From Ecdyonurus torrentis (lineage: Eukaryota; Arthropoda; Insecta; Ephemeroptera; Heptageniidae), in NCBI GenBank assembly GCA_949318235.1, contig OX439132.1, positions 45,986,641 to 46,050,640 on the forward strand: a stretch of DNA of 64,000 bases, given 5' to 3'. Position 1 is the stretch's first letter. Each line of letters opens with the position of its first letter. The notes under the pieces are model-generated. The model did no database searches and had not been told where the DNA came from. It was given only the letters and a program-made list of their open reading frames with translations. The position numbers and the translations under genes are program-made. Of this stretch, positions 35,938 to 47,407 are shown piece after piece.

Positions 35938-36022
35938 TTGCAGCCTTGGCAGCAGCCCATTGTGTTCCTGCAAGATGTGGAGCTGCCAAAACTTGAGGCC
36001 TTGGTGGACTTCATGTACAATG
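35938..36022 (+). CDS. BTB head exon 2, unit 2
   Basis: 85 nt; LQPWQQPIVFLQDVELPKLE onward, with Pro where unit 1 has Ala. The donor TGGTAAGTATAC (36021-36032) is duplicated at 36351-36362 on the far side of the inserted hairpin element. Confidence 0.94.
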
Positions 36023-36032
36023 GTAAGTATAC

Positions 36033-36350
36033 TAATATAATTATTTAGGAAAGGTTAAAACCATTTCGGTTTGAATTTGTAATCAAAGAAAAGGATAGGA
36101 GAAACCATCAAGCGCCTTACTACGATGAGGTCCGTAGCTTGGTGAAAGTCTTGATGGCACAGCTTGCACCAATATTTACATATTGACTAAGACATTTCGA
36201 GGGCAACAACCCTCTGAAGAAGAAGGCTGTTGCCCTCAAAACGTCTTAATTAACTTTTAAATATTTGTGTAACCTGTGCCATCAAGATTTTCACCAAGCT
36301 ATGGACCTCATCGTGGTAAGGCGCTTGTTGGTTTCTCCTATCCTTTTCTT
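36033..36350. mobile_element. Hairpin element at the exon 2 donor, unit 2
   Basis: Paralogue of 14631-14949, with the same 12-bp flanking repeat that includes the splice donor. Confidence 0.75.
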
Positions 36351-36903
36351 TGGTAAGTATACAAATGTTAGTCACAGTTTAGTGTAGCAATATTTTTGTA
36401 TTGTCCGCATGCTCAATGTTGACAACTGCCCAGGTAACTTTGTGACTGCCAATGTCCTGCATGTTTGAGAGCTAGCTGGCTGTGCTTGTAAGTGTAAGTG
36501 ATGCACTTGTCGGCTACAAGAAAACTACTGCATTATTTTGTCTGCATGAACATTTGCAGTACATAGTGCAGCTGGAGAAAACATTGCACTTGACATGCAT
36601 GCACTTGTCTGACACATCAATGTACAGAGTGACAAAGTACTTGACCTTGGCCAGAGTCGGGGGGGGGGGGGGGGGGAGCTCACTAGCAGCTGTGATGTCA
36701 CGCGTTTCAACAGCAATGTTAACTATATGGGCAAAACAATTCACAACAGCCTTGTAAGTCCTCCCCCCCCCCCCCCTTCCCCAAGCCAAAGTGGTATAAA
36801 TAACGTACATTACAACATTGAGACAATGCACTTGACTTTGAAGTGACAAGCAAACTTGTGTTTACTTCACTGGGCTCAGTCATTAAATATTTGTGTTTTG
36901 CAG

Positions 36904-36992
36904 GAGAAGTGACAGTGCAGCAAGAAGACTTGGCAGGCCTGCTCAGACTTGCAGAGGCCCTCAAAGTCACAGGACTGGCCGCACAAGACAAG
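36904..36992 (+). CDS. BTB head exon 3, unit 2
   Basis: 89 nt completing the BTB domain; protein identical to unit 1 (GEVTVQQEDL ... LAAQDK). The intron before it has expanded poly-G and poly-C runs (36659-36676, about 36762-36776). Confidence 0.95.
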
Positions 36993-37137
36993 GTAAGACT
37001 TGGGGGAAACTAAGACGCGCGTGTCCTTTTTTATTATGTTTATTTTTACTTCTGGTATACGTACCTATATTTTACCTTGGTAAACCTTGCCTATACTGCC
37101 TAATTACTCATGAATATCATAAACACAGATACAAAGG

Positions 37138-37400
37138 AAAATAAACCATTGCGGTTAGGTATGATAAATTTGAGTGAAAAGGATGGGAGGAAACTATCAA
37201 GGGGACTTACCATAGTGAAGAGAGTCCCATAGTTTGGTGAAAATACTTTTAGCACACAAACTTTTTTTTTTTTTTCAATTTATTTCGTTATTATTTTTTC
37301 TTCAATGAAGGCAAGAATTTCACCAAATTATTGAATTCCTTCCACTATATTTTCTTGCTGGTTTTCTCCTATCTCCGTCTTCCCAAATTTATTATGGAGA
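37138..37400. mobile_element. Degraded hairpin element in head intron 3, unit 2
   Basis: AACCATTGCGGTTAGG at the left, then arms as in 15727-15970. Confidence 0.6.
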
Positions 37401-37809
37401 ATCATAAGCATGTATTTACTATTGATCACTTGTTGCTTATTATTACAAAATAACATTTAGTAATTATGTTTGGCCATTGATCCTTCATGTAGCCTCAATA
37501 GTGAGCTGGTTAAGTCAATGTATTTGTTTACTTCCACAACACAGCATAACTGGCAGCATTATAAAGTCAGTCGTGACATTTGTGATAACACTTAGATAGT
37601 TCTTTACCTTGTTTTACTTGTTAAACAATACTGTAATAAGACAATTCTATCATCAAACTTTGTTATATGTAAATTTAGTTTTCCTTTGCTTTCATTGTAC
37701 ATGTTTCATCAGGACAAAGGTGTAGTTATAGTCATTGAAATATTGTGTAGTAATCAAGTTTGTAGTAATGAGGTTTTCTTGTGTCTAAATTGTTTTTATT
37801 TGTTTTCAG

Positions 37810-37910
37810 TCAAGTGAGGGAGAGCTGCTGACCACTGATGTACAACCTAAGACTTTCTTGAGCCACCCTGCACCACCCCCACCTACACCCCCTCCAGCCA
37901 AGATTGCCAG
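37810..37910 (+). CDS. Proline-rich linker exon 4, unit 2
   Basis: 101 nt; SSEGELLTTDVQPKTFLSHP then PPPPTPPPAKIA. Same splice sites and phase as unit 1, one Leu-to-Phe change. Confidence 0.92.
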
Positions 37911-37983
37911 GTAAGATTAGACGAGATAAACCAAGGCTAAGTACAAACTGTAATTACAACAATTTGCTCTTTGCCACACACAG

Positions 37984-38336
37984 ACGCAGTAACAACTGTG
38001 ATGTCTCCAAGCGTGCCACTTCACCTGAGCTAGAGGAGGTGCAGACCACCTCTGTACAAACTACCTCTCAAGTAGAGCAGCCACCTCATGCTGAGCAGTC
38101 GTGGGTGCCAGCCATTGACAACATAGGGAGCATGGTTCAAGACACCAGGCCACCATGCAGTCAAGCCAGTGGTAGCATTGTGGCTGAGCCTGAGCAGGCA
38201 TGGGCACCAAAGACTGAATGTGGCTTAGCTGTAGAGTCACTTGAAGCTTCTGCTTTGTTAATGATGGATGACATCAAGGTGGAGCACGAGGAGTTACTTG
38301 ACCTCTCTGAGGACCAGGGGTCAACCAACATGCAAG
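37984..38336 (+). CDS. Acidic linker exon 5, unit 2
   Basis: 353 nt; same layout as unit 1, with the acidic patch and SUMO-like IKVE motif conserved. The tandem acceptor CAGACGCAG is also conserved. Substitutions relative to unit 1: RPPC for RSPC, VAEP for VTEP. Confidence 0.92.
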
Positions 38337-38590
38337 GTGAGAAATATCACAAGTTTATCATGGTCTCTGTCTTGTGGAGTGTTATAATTTTCAAATATAT
38401 TTGTTTTTATTTATTTAAAAGAAGACTTATTGATATAATATTTTTCCTTTGATTTCATTTCTGCACTTTACTTACAAAAAAGTTCATCTGTTAAATATAA
38501 CATACCCCCCTCCCCCTCCTGTATCTGCTACATATGCTGCTGTGTATGTCATGTATTATGAGAAGGCTAATTGTTGATGTTTGATGGCAG

Positions 38591-38650
38591 ACTGTGATGC
38601 TGAAGAAGAAGAAGACTCGTCACATCTCGCAGATCAAACCTCGCTGCAAG
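38591..38650 (+). CDS. Acidic micro-exon 6, unit 2
   Basis: 60 nt, DCDAEEEEDSSHLADQTSLQ, identical to unit 1. The following intron lacks the 1.7-kb hAT present in unit 1; the empty target GTCTCTAC is at 38713-38720. Confidence 0.9.
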
Positions 38651-39623
38651 GTCAGTGTACCACCTTGTCTTGTTGTTGTCATGGACTTGAAGTTCGTACA
38701 TAGACATGTGATGTCTCTACTGTAGCCTCACAAACTGAGGAGAAGACTTGTGAAGTAGACAATAACTTGTGAGATGCATGATGTCATTTTTAGCAGAATA
38801 GAACATGTGAAACTACAGAAGAGATTTTTTATAGTGTACTGAGGATAAATAATAATAATAATAATAATGCCTGTTTTTGGATAAGAATTCATCCAGATTT
38901 TGTGGACACAAATTTACCTGGATAATGTATGCATTATCGAGATTGCATGCAATCAACAAAAATATAAAAGTTATGATTTTAAAAATAGCATTTTTCTTTA
39001 GTATATAAGTTTGACGATTGTTTTGTAGATGTGAATCTTGGCAGATGCGTTGTATTCGTATACTGATTGTAGAAGAAAGAAATGAAAAGAAAAATTGAAT
39101 TAAAAAATAAAATAAAATAAAGTCAATAAGCAATAAAATACATAAAAGAAGTCATTTTTTTAGGGGGGGGGGGGGGGAAGCTACAAAATCAGTTCAACAA
39201 CTTCAGTTCAAGTCTGTATTTACCCACTTATCCACAGTTTTGATTAGTTTTTTTTTAACCCAGATCTGAAATTGGATAGAAGTGGTCTGTTTTGTGATTC
39301 TCATACAAAGCTTGGGAAAGGAGAATTTTATTCTTCTTCTTCTTCCGTTATTATTATTTTTTTCTTTCTAGAAGGGGAGGAGCATTATAAAGGTCTAATA
39401 CGTATATTTAAGGCCCACATCTGGGAATGTACATACCAGATTGTTTTGAGTTGAGAAGAAATGTGAAACAAATTATGAAAATTAATTTAAAATGTTTAGT
39501 CTGTTTCAAATGTTTCAGACTAAATGTTTCAATTTAGTCTGAAAATACAATTGCTACATTATAATGACTATCCCCTAGCTTTCAGCAGTATTGTACTTAA
39601 ATTTGACGTTGTTCTTTCTACAG
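38651..39623 (+). other. Intron before the unit 2 repeat exon
   Basis: Paralogous to 162-916 and 18994-19742 but without the hAT, and with extra sequence around 39150-39260 including a G run (39164-39177). Acceptor TTTCTACAG ends at 39623. Confidence 0.6.
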
Positions 39624-39995
39624 GTGGCTCCTGGTGTGACGAGGCAGGCCCCTCCAGCACTGAGCCCAGCATCTCAGGCCTTGAGGCATGCACTTCCAGA
39701 CTGACTAGCACTTGTGATAAGGTAGCTAGCACTGAGGCCAGCACCTCAGGCCTTGAGGCAAGCACTTCCAGACTGACTAGCACTTGTGATAAGGTAGCTA
39801 GCACTGAGGCTAGCACCTCAGGCCTTGAGGCAAGCACTTCCAGACTGACTAGCACTTGTGATAAGGTAGCTAGCACTGAGCCCAGCATCTCAGGCCTTGA
39901 GGCAAGCACTTCCAGACTGACTAGCACTTGTGATAAGGTAGCTAGCACTGAGCAGCCAAGTCAGCATGCAGCAGTCCCTGGTGTCAGCAGCAGAG
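39624..39995 (+). CDS. Ser/Thr-repeat linker exon, unit 2 (four repeat units)
   Basis: 372 nt, phase 1 to 1. GGSWCDEAGPSST, four 24-residue units, then QPSQHAAVPGVSSR. It has one unit more than units 0 and 1 and lacks their 10-residue partial unit, so protein length varies in whole codons. The units are nearly identical in DNA, typical of a coding minisatellite. Donor AG/GTAAGC. Confidence 0.88.
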
Positions 39996-40391
39996 GTAAG
40001 CACAAAACTTATTACTTAACTTCGAGAACAAACAGCAAGGGCTCACATAATGATCACCTTAATTATAAAACTTCATGAAAATTAGTTACCTCACGTGGTT
40101 GTAAGAAATGAAAATTTTTCATTGTTTTAACTTGAGAATAAATAATATTTGATAGCAGAAACACATAGAGATAGGTTAGGGGAATGAGAGATAGAAGTTG
40201 TGTGCAGTCGCAGTAATATGGGTACTGGTTTGACGTGGGAGAGTACATAAGTTTGTTTGTCAGTAGTTGTTATAAGCTGCTGAGGCCGTGGTATGCACTG
40301 AATGTGCTCTTGTGTTCTCTACAAGTTGATGCCTGAGTGTATGCCAGGCCAGGTGTGTCACAGGTTAAACTGTAGGGGAGAGTTTTTTAAG

Positions 40392-40840
40392 CTTGACAGC
40401 TAAATGTATTCATGTGCCATGCAGTCAGTCCTGGCAGTGCAAGGTGGTAGTGACTCGTGCCAAGTCAGAGGTTCACCTCATCTCATTGCTATATGTAGAG
40501 ATGTTTAGGCTTGACAGCTAAGTGTATTCATGTCTCTGGCCATGCAGTCAGTCCTGGCAGTGCAAGGTGGTAGTGACCCACGTCAAGTCAGAGGTTCACC
40601 TCATCTCATTGCTATATGTAGAGATGTTTAGTGTTGACAGCTAAGTGTATTCATGTGCCATGCAGTCAGTCCTGACAGTGCAAGGTGGTAGTGACCCATG
40701 TCAAGTCAGAGGTTCACCTCATCTCATTGCCATATGTAGAGATGTTTAGGCTTGACAGCTAAGTGTATTCATGTCTCTGGCCATGCAGTCAGTCCTGGCA
40801 GTGCAAGGTGGTAGTGACTCGTGCCAAGATAGAGGTATCT
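40392..40840 (+). repeat. Intronic tandem repeat, four units of about 120 bp
   Basis: Units begin near 40392, 40510, 40633 and 40751; same sequence as 20441-20905. Confidence 0.88.
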
Positions 40841-41009
40841 CAGGATGGTTCACCTCATCTCATTCATGCCTTTCTATTAAACGTTTTTATTTTTATTATT
40901 TTTTATTTTGTAGATTATTCCTGTTGTGTGGTATACAACTACTTTAAATTTTTATTATTATTAGCCTATTATTTATTTTTAGTAAGTTTAAAAAAATATT
41001 TAGAAAATA

Positions 41010-41690
41010 GTTGGTAGAGATTAGAGCACGTTGAATTGAAAATTAATAAAACGCGAAAATTCTCTAATTTAAATAGTAAATTGGGACTAGGGATCAAATA
41101 TTCTAGCTTTAGCTAGTTAAAAAGTAGACGTTAAAGGGATGGAGGTATAGTGTCAAAATAAAAACAATGTGCCTAGCATCTCACGTTCTCACACTACGTC
41201 AAAGACACAACATTATAACACAGCATCAGACTTACTTTTTGCCTTAGACCGGTTTCGTCCTTTACCTAGGACTCATCAGTAAGGCTCGGCAGAGAGCTCT
41301 GTACAGCTAGAGATGGCTCACACCACATCTGCTAACTGACTGAGCTGAGGAAGCAAGTGGCAGTCGCGTTTATATACGCGATGCCCCCGCAGCTGCACGC
41401 GCTGATTGGTTAAAATCGCGCGCGCAAACTCGGCTTGCTGTTTAAAACCTCTCATCCTCACACTGTAATATAAAATCGTGTCTAAGAGGGTTGTAAGACA
41501 GGCAGCCAGCAAGCAATATGTGTCCTCCCTCACTTCCCAGAGTTCCCCAACTCTAGAAAGATCGCGAGAGCACTACGCCTACCGACTGCACAGTATCGTG
41601 ATTCACGCCAGAGCGCATAATATTTATTCTATCTCTCCTACTCTATCATCTTTTTGCTTTTCCTACCCCAGGGGACTCTGAGTGTAATTA
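41010..41690 (-). mobile_element. Probable retrozyme/Penelope-like element carrying a hammerhead ribozyme
   Basis: On the minus strand the ribozyme is followed by a tail like that of 27650-27880 and 51850-52071 (TTAGAGAATTTTCGCG ... GTGCTCTAATCTCT). A stretch with TATATAAACGCG lies upstream of the ribozyme on the same strand. The sequence is absent from the paralogous unit 0 intron. Borders not fixed; no target duplication found. Confidence 0.55.
41241..41285 (-). ncRNA. Compact hammerhead ribozyme (type I arrangement)
   Basis: Minus strand 5' to 3': stem I half GCCTTA, core CTGATGA, stem II GTCCT/AGGAC with a 6-nt loop, GAA, stem III ACC/GGT, C, then the second stem I half TAAGGC pairing perfectly with the first. 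All invariant hammerhead residues are present. Predicted cleavage lies between 41247 and 41246. Very short stem III is typical of metazoan type-I hammerheads, which act best as dimers. Confidence 0.82.
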
Positions 41691-42121
41691 ACTATGTAAA
41701 GTCAACTGTAATAGGCAGGTAGGTTTATAACACGCTCTCTGATTGGTTTAGCACCACAAATACAGTTTTTGGCGGGAACGACCTTTTTTTTTGGCCAGAG
41801 TGTAGCTGCTCTGTTCACTCACTCACTCTTTCTCTCTCTGTCTGTCTTCCTTTTTTTTATTTGCTTAACAGCATCCAATCAAATTGTTATTCTAGAAGGG
41901 TTGTGTGTATATAGATGGCTTATATCTCAAAATTTTAAAAGAAACTTCATATGTTTATGATGCTATTTGAAAGTTAATTGTAACAGCTACCTATATGATA
42001 ACATTTTCAGAACCCGTGACCATCAAATAAGAAAGAAAATAATTATTGAAATTAGAATGGGCTCTTATGGGACTAAAACGTAAAAAAAAAAAAAAAAAAA
42101 ATCATAATTTAATGGTGAAAT

Positions 42122-42161
<40 letters not shown>

Positions 42162-43140
42162 ATTTTTAAATATACAATAATTAGTCAAATCCCGCAGTAC
42201 CTGATTTCCCGCCTTAAAATATGATAGAGACTTAAATTTTGCGCGAAATGAAAGATAAAAGTTATAGATTAATACTTTTATCATTAAGTCGAAAAGAGAA
42301 TAACTTTTTTTTCTCGTACTCAAGTGGAAGAAAAAAATCTTTAGCAAAAAAATACTTTGCGCAATGATAGAAACTGAAATTTTGTGCGGTGTATATGGAA
42401 TTTGATTATTTAAAATAAAAAAAATTGAATAAATATTGTGCACCCTTTACATTTGGTGCTCTCAGCATATGCACGCTAGCAAAACTTCACATAATTTTAT
42501 TTAATTATATTCGATCGACATGACATTTACTTTTCCTAATTTATTTGAGATTTTTTAATTATTACGCTTTTATATTCCGGACGGATTATCATCAGAAAGT
42601 GCGCGATGTATCGACGAAAGTTTAGATTTACGTATATTTTGGTTAAAAATTTGAATTTCTTTGCCTTCGCTGTGATGAAATTTCGTTATAACGGGTTTTT
42701 CCCCATATGCTTTTAAATGTAAATTTCAGTAGGACCAGTGAAATTGCTTCGCTATAATGAAATTTCGCTGTACCCGAGTTCGGTATATCGAGGTTTTACT
42801 GATAGTCTCCTTAAGGGGCCGTATATGTTGAAACAGTCTCCTATGCTTAGCTAGTAAAAATACTTTTAGTTTTTACGTGTTCCTGTACACAGTAGAAAGT
42901 AATTAACATTGAAATTTATAACACTGTATTCAGCATTAGATTTTGCTTTGAGCCTTGTTGGTAAAATTTTTATAATATAATTAGAATTTTCTATAATTAA
43001 TTTCAAAGTATGATAATTTTTTAGTAGAGTGGCAGCTTTATTTTCGTGGTAACATTTACTGTCGCCAATAAGTCTGCGTACAATATATACCTAATACAAG
43101 TGTCGTACTGCACCTTCGTAATGGAAAAAAGAGTGCAGAA
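41691..43140 (+). other. Intron sequence of unit 2
   Basis: 41690-42170 is paralogous to 2450-2940 of unit 0 (GTAAAGTCAACTGTAATAGG). The remainder is unassigned AT-rich sequence with long A runs. No exon seen. Confidence 0.5.
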
Positions 43141-43141
43141 T

Positions 43142-43143
<2 letters not shown>

Positions 43144-43199
<56 letters not shown>
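43144..43199. repeat. CT microsatellite
   Basis: Uninterrupted CT run of about 55 bp. Confidence 0.92.
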
Positions 43200-43201
<2 letters not shown>

Positions 43202-43299
43202 ATTTTCCTTTCATGTAAAACATAGTCATATACATAGACATAATATGTCTATGGTCATATATGTCGATGGAACAAATAGCAGTTTTTTAACAAAGGGGA

Positions 43300-43665
43300 T
43301 TACCTGCTACCTGACAACACGACCCAATTATCTTACGCGTCAACGATTTTGATAACTCGCGAAGTAACAGTCACAGTGAGTCAAAAATATTTTAGGTGTT
43401 AGCTTTATAAAAAATCATGCACATTTATTTTTTGATCGAAGTTCTAGTGATAATTTAAAGTAATATATTCAAATAAAAAATATTACGTTAAACTTATAAT
43501 TTTTAAATACCATAGTACTTAAAAATATTGCTAGAACTTCGATCAAAAAAGAACTGTGCATGATTTTTAATAAAACTAACACCTAAAATAAATTTAATTC
43601 ACTATGACTGTCACTTTGCGAGTTATCAAAATCATTGACGCATAAGATAATTGGGTCGCCACCTA
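43300..43665. repeat. Inverted-repeat element, GATAACTCGCGAAGT family
   Basis: Arms GATTTTGATAACTCGCGAAG and CTTTGCGAGTTATCAAAATC, with GTTCTAG and CTAGAAC inward. Diverged copies at about 50600-51020 and 59300-59690 in the Z4 and Z6 3' spacers. Confidence 0.72.
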
Positions 43666-44787
43666 CAATTTTTTTTTTTTAGTCTTTATATTTTTTATCA
43701 TAGACATAAAGGTATTATGTCTATGTTTTTTATTATCTCTCGCTTTATTATAATACTTTACCTGATATACCTGAAAATAATGTAAAACATGGTACCAACT
43801 TATTAAAATTAATACTAAAGCTAACAATTTTAATTTTCTTATTTCAAAAATTATTATCTCTTTGTCTGAACGTCTTGGAAAAATTCGGGTTACAATAAGC
43901 CTCAAAGCGGAATTTTAATGTCAATCTAATGTATCAATTTCAAGTTTATATCTTTAAAATTGACAACTCGAAGCTGTAAATACTAATTCCTGTGTTATGT
44001 ATATGGAGCTTACTATCATATACGGCCCCTTAAATTGTTAGTCAACAATGATGTCTTTTTTTACACAGTGGTGATCATCGTGTTATTAAACCTCCCGATA
44101 TCGCGATCTTAAAATTTTAATTGTTAACGCGCTGAGAGCATCCGTCGCTTAGTGACTTGGCAGTGGTAAAAGAGGGCCGGGATAGCCGGGATGGTACCCC
44201 GGCAAATGTTTGAGTGCCGGGATCGTATCCCGGTTCATTTCTTCGAGAACCCTTAACAATTATATAGAAAAAAAAAAAAAAACATTTCTTTTTTTCTTTT
44301 TTTGAGAATTCCTACTTTTTTTTTTTTTTTTTTTTTTTCACACTTTGAAAAACATTCTGCTCGCTGCGCTCGCTAATTTCAATGCATGTATATAATACAG
44401 TACTGTGTATTATTCAATGTTTTTGTACAGTACATTTCTGCCTAGATATATCCACGGTTTCTCTAGACTCTAGGCTATCATGGCGGAAACCAGGCTGTGT
44501 ACGTAGGTCGTGGCCACCCCGTGTGTGCTTTTCCATTAATTGGAAAGTCCTAACCTGTCGATAAGACAATATCTTGACTGTACTGGGATTATGGAGTAAC
44601 ACAACAACACGATATGGCTAGCAAAAAAAAAAAAAAAAAAGTATCTGCTTTTTTTTTTTTTTTATTATATTAGTTTTTGTTACTATTATTTTATTTTATT
44701 TTTATTTTACTTCATATCAATTTTTTCCGGGTAGGTTTAGACAGCTCTTTCAACTTTCATAATTTTGAAAGGATATAATTATTTGAT
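43666..44787. other. Intron sequence of unit 2
   Basis: Includes a GC-rich island with repeated CCGGGAT (44175-44240) and A/T homopolymers. No exon recognised. Confidence 0.4.
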
Positions 44788-44795
44788 CTTCATTC

Positions 44796-46234
44796 CAGTG
44801 GCGGTCCTACGTTTTTTGGGCCCGGGGACAGAAATCTGACTGAGCCCTCTTAATAGATGCGCGAAGCGCCAATAGCCCGCCGCAGGCGCGATTTTTTATG
44901 TTTTACCACGTGTCTCGGGCAATTAAGAATTCAGTGTATAAATTCAGTATACTAATCAGTGCAGATAGCTTTAAGAAAAAAAAAATAATGTTATTTTTAT
45001 TTTATGATTTTTTTATTATTATTTTTCAAAAATAGAGGAGGGAAATGCTCAATTTTATTTTAGAATGAAATTAAAAAAAAAAAAAATATATAATGAAAAA
45101 TCACTAATTTTTAATTTCTTTGCAGATTTAGGCCAGATTAATCGAATGCAAAAAATGTTTCATTCATATTCACAAAAAGCTTTTCTTTTTTTTTTTTTTT
45201 TTTTTTTTTTTCTCTTAGAATTATTTCAAATTTCCAAAACAAAAGTGTTGTTCATAAACCCTGTTCTCTTGCAAAAAAAAAATTAAAAAAAAAATGCACA
45301 TATTCCGTTTGAATACCCAAAATTGATCGTCATCATCATTTTAGGAGCAGAGGACAGGGTCAATTTTTGATGAATAGAAATAGTTAAAATTTAGGAAGAT
45401 CGAGCTAGTGTTTATTTATCATTGAAAATTTTTCACCTACGCCAGGCCAATGAGGACGACTAAAAATGTTTTCAGGGTAATTTTTTTTTTCATATTCTAA
45501 AAGAAGACGTTGTCCTGAATCGATTTATTTGCAAAATTCTAAATTTTAAGTTCATTAAGCATTTCTATTAAAAGACTCAAAAAAATGTCGATACGCAATA
45601 CCTATGCATGCGGGCTGTAACGACTGTAACGTCCTTTTAAGACTTTAAAAAATTAATTAAAAATACTCAATGAACTCAAAATTAGTAATTTCTTTATCTA
45701 TCGACTTAGGACATTGCCCTTTTTTAGAATAAAAATAATGCAATAAAATAACACCCTGAAAACTTTTAAGTCTTCATTATAATTCTAGTAAGTAGTTTAT
45801 TTTACATTTTTAAACCAAGGCAGCGCTTATTAAAAAATATTAAAAAATACTGCTGAATAAAGTTGTAATTATTACTAGTAAATTACGAGATATTGTATTT
45901 TAACTGAGGTAGATTTATATGCTTTAGTTTTTTTTTTTTTTTTTTTTAATATTTTAAATTTGTTTGGATAATTTGTTTGTTATAGGGATAATTTTATTAA
46001 TCATAATCATTAAATTGGTTCATAAACTTCTCTCTATCAAGTCTATCTTCTTCTTCTCTCTCTCTCTCTCTTCTTCTTTTTCTTCTTCTTCCCGTCCCTT
46101 AACTTCCTTTTTTTTTTCTTTCTTTTTTTTTTCGTTAGCTTTGAATTTTTACATGTAGGCCTCGTCCCGGGCCCCCCAAACCTAGTGGGCCCGGGGATAT
46201 CCGCCCCTCAATCCCCCCTGTAGGACCGCCACTG
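44796..46234. mobile_element. hAT-like non-autonomous element (1.4 kb)
   Basis: Perfect 15-bp inverted ends CAGTGGCGGTCCTAC and GTAGGACCGCCACTG. Flanks CTTCATTC (44788-44795) and CTTCATTT (46235-46242), an 8-bp duplication with one mismatch. Interior is A/T homopolymers plus a degraded short MITE near 45247-45365. No transposase. Confidence 0.85.
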
Positions 46235-47122
46235 CTTCATTTAGTAAAATAACTACAATATATCCAACATTACACGCATCTCACCTCCTGCTTGGTGACG
46301 AGAATTAGGAAATTGTGTTATTAAATTTTTTTTTTACTCTTGCAGGGATTTTTAAAAAGCTGCACGGAAAAACGCGTACCACAAATTTGAATTGGAAAAA
46401 AAAAAACGATTTTTATCAATTAACTATTATTATACTTAATTATTAATTTATTAATTTTTTATGACTTTTGATTACTTTTTTTCCATTAAATTTTTTTTAA
46501 CGTGAAGTTAACTATTTTTTTTTTTTTAAACTAGCTATGTTTTTATTCAGTATTTTCATTACTGAAGAGCACATAAAATACATGAAAACTGAAAAGTGTT
46601 GCCAGGCGATATTTTTGCCACTCGTCGTTTTAATTTTTACTTTCAGTGGTCAAGGGCAAAAAAAGATAAGAAGTTCTTGATTTTTTTTATTCTTTTTTTT
46701 TTTAATTTTTTTTTAATTTTTTTTTTTTTTTAGCCTATAGAGACTCTAATTTTATGTTTTTGAAAACTAGCAGTCAGAATTGAGTATAAAATTTTGGCGA
46801 TTTTTGATCGATGAGTCACTTTTATTAATTTGGCTTATATCCGACAAAGTTCATCTATATTGTACTCTGTTCTGTACTATAGAGCATCCTAATCAATTCA
46901 AAACTTTTAGTCGCTCCAATAAAAAATCTCTTGTGATGCGTTGTCAATAATGTTTTTACACGAAAAAAAAGTTGATATACCAAGAAAAAAATGAAGAAAA
47001 GTGTCTGAAACATGCACTTATTTTGGCAATAATGAAATAGCAGGTTACTGTATTTTGATATTAAAATTAGACGATTTGAACACGTGTCTCTTAAAAAAAT
47101 CGTTCCTCTTTTACCACTATAT
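46235..47122. other. Intron sequence of unit 2
   Basis: AT-rich with T runs; nothing recognised. Confidence 0.4.
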
Positions 47123-47345
47123 AGAACCTACGTCACAACTACAACTTGCTCTCACGCTAGCTTGGCGCGAGCTAAAGTTACTCTGCTCCTTGCTTAAAAT
47201 TTTTTACTACATATCTAAAACCGAAAAAAAAATTTTTTTATACGTAAAATATGATGTCAAGTTGCGCGAGCAAAAATAAGGGAAACTTCTGCTCGCGTCA
47301 AGCTAGCGTGAGAGCCAGTTGTAGCTGTGACGTATAGGTTCTGAG
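47123..47345. mobile_element. MITE, second copy of 20916-21137
   Basis: Ends AGAACCTACGTCACAACTAC and GTGACGTATAGGTTCT; internal GCTCTCACGCTAGCTTG arms. Confidence 0.78.
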
Positions 47346-47407
47346 ACGGCGGTTGCTCTCAGAGCGCTAATAATTAAAATTTTAAGATAAAGCGATTTCG
47401 GGAACTT

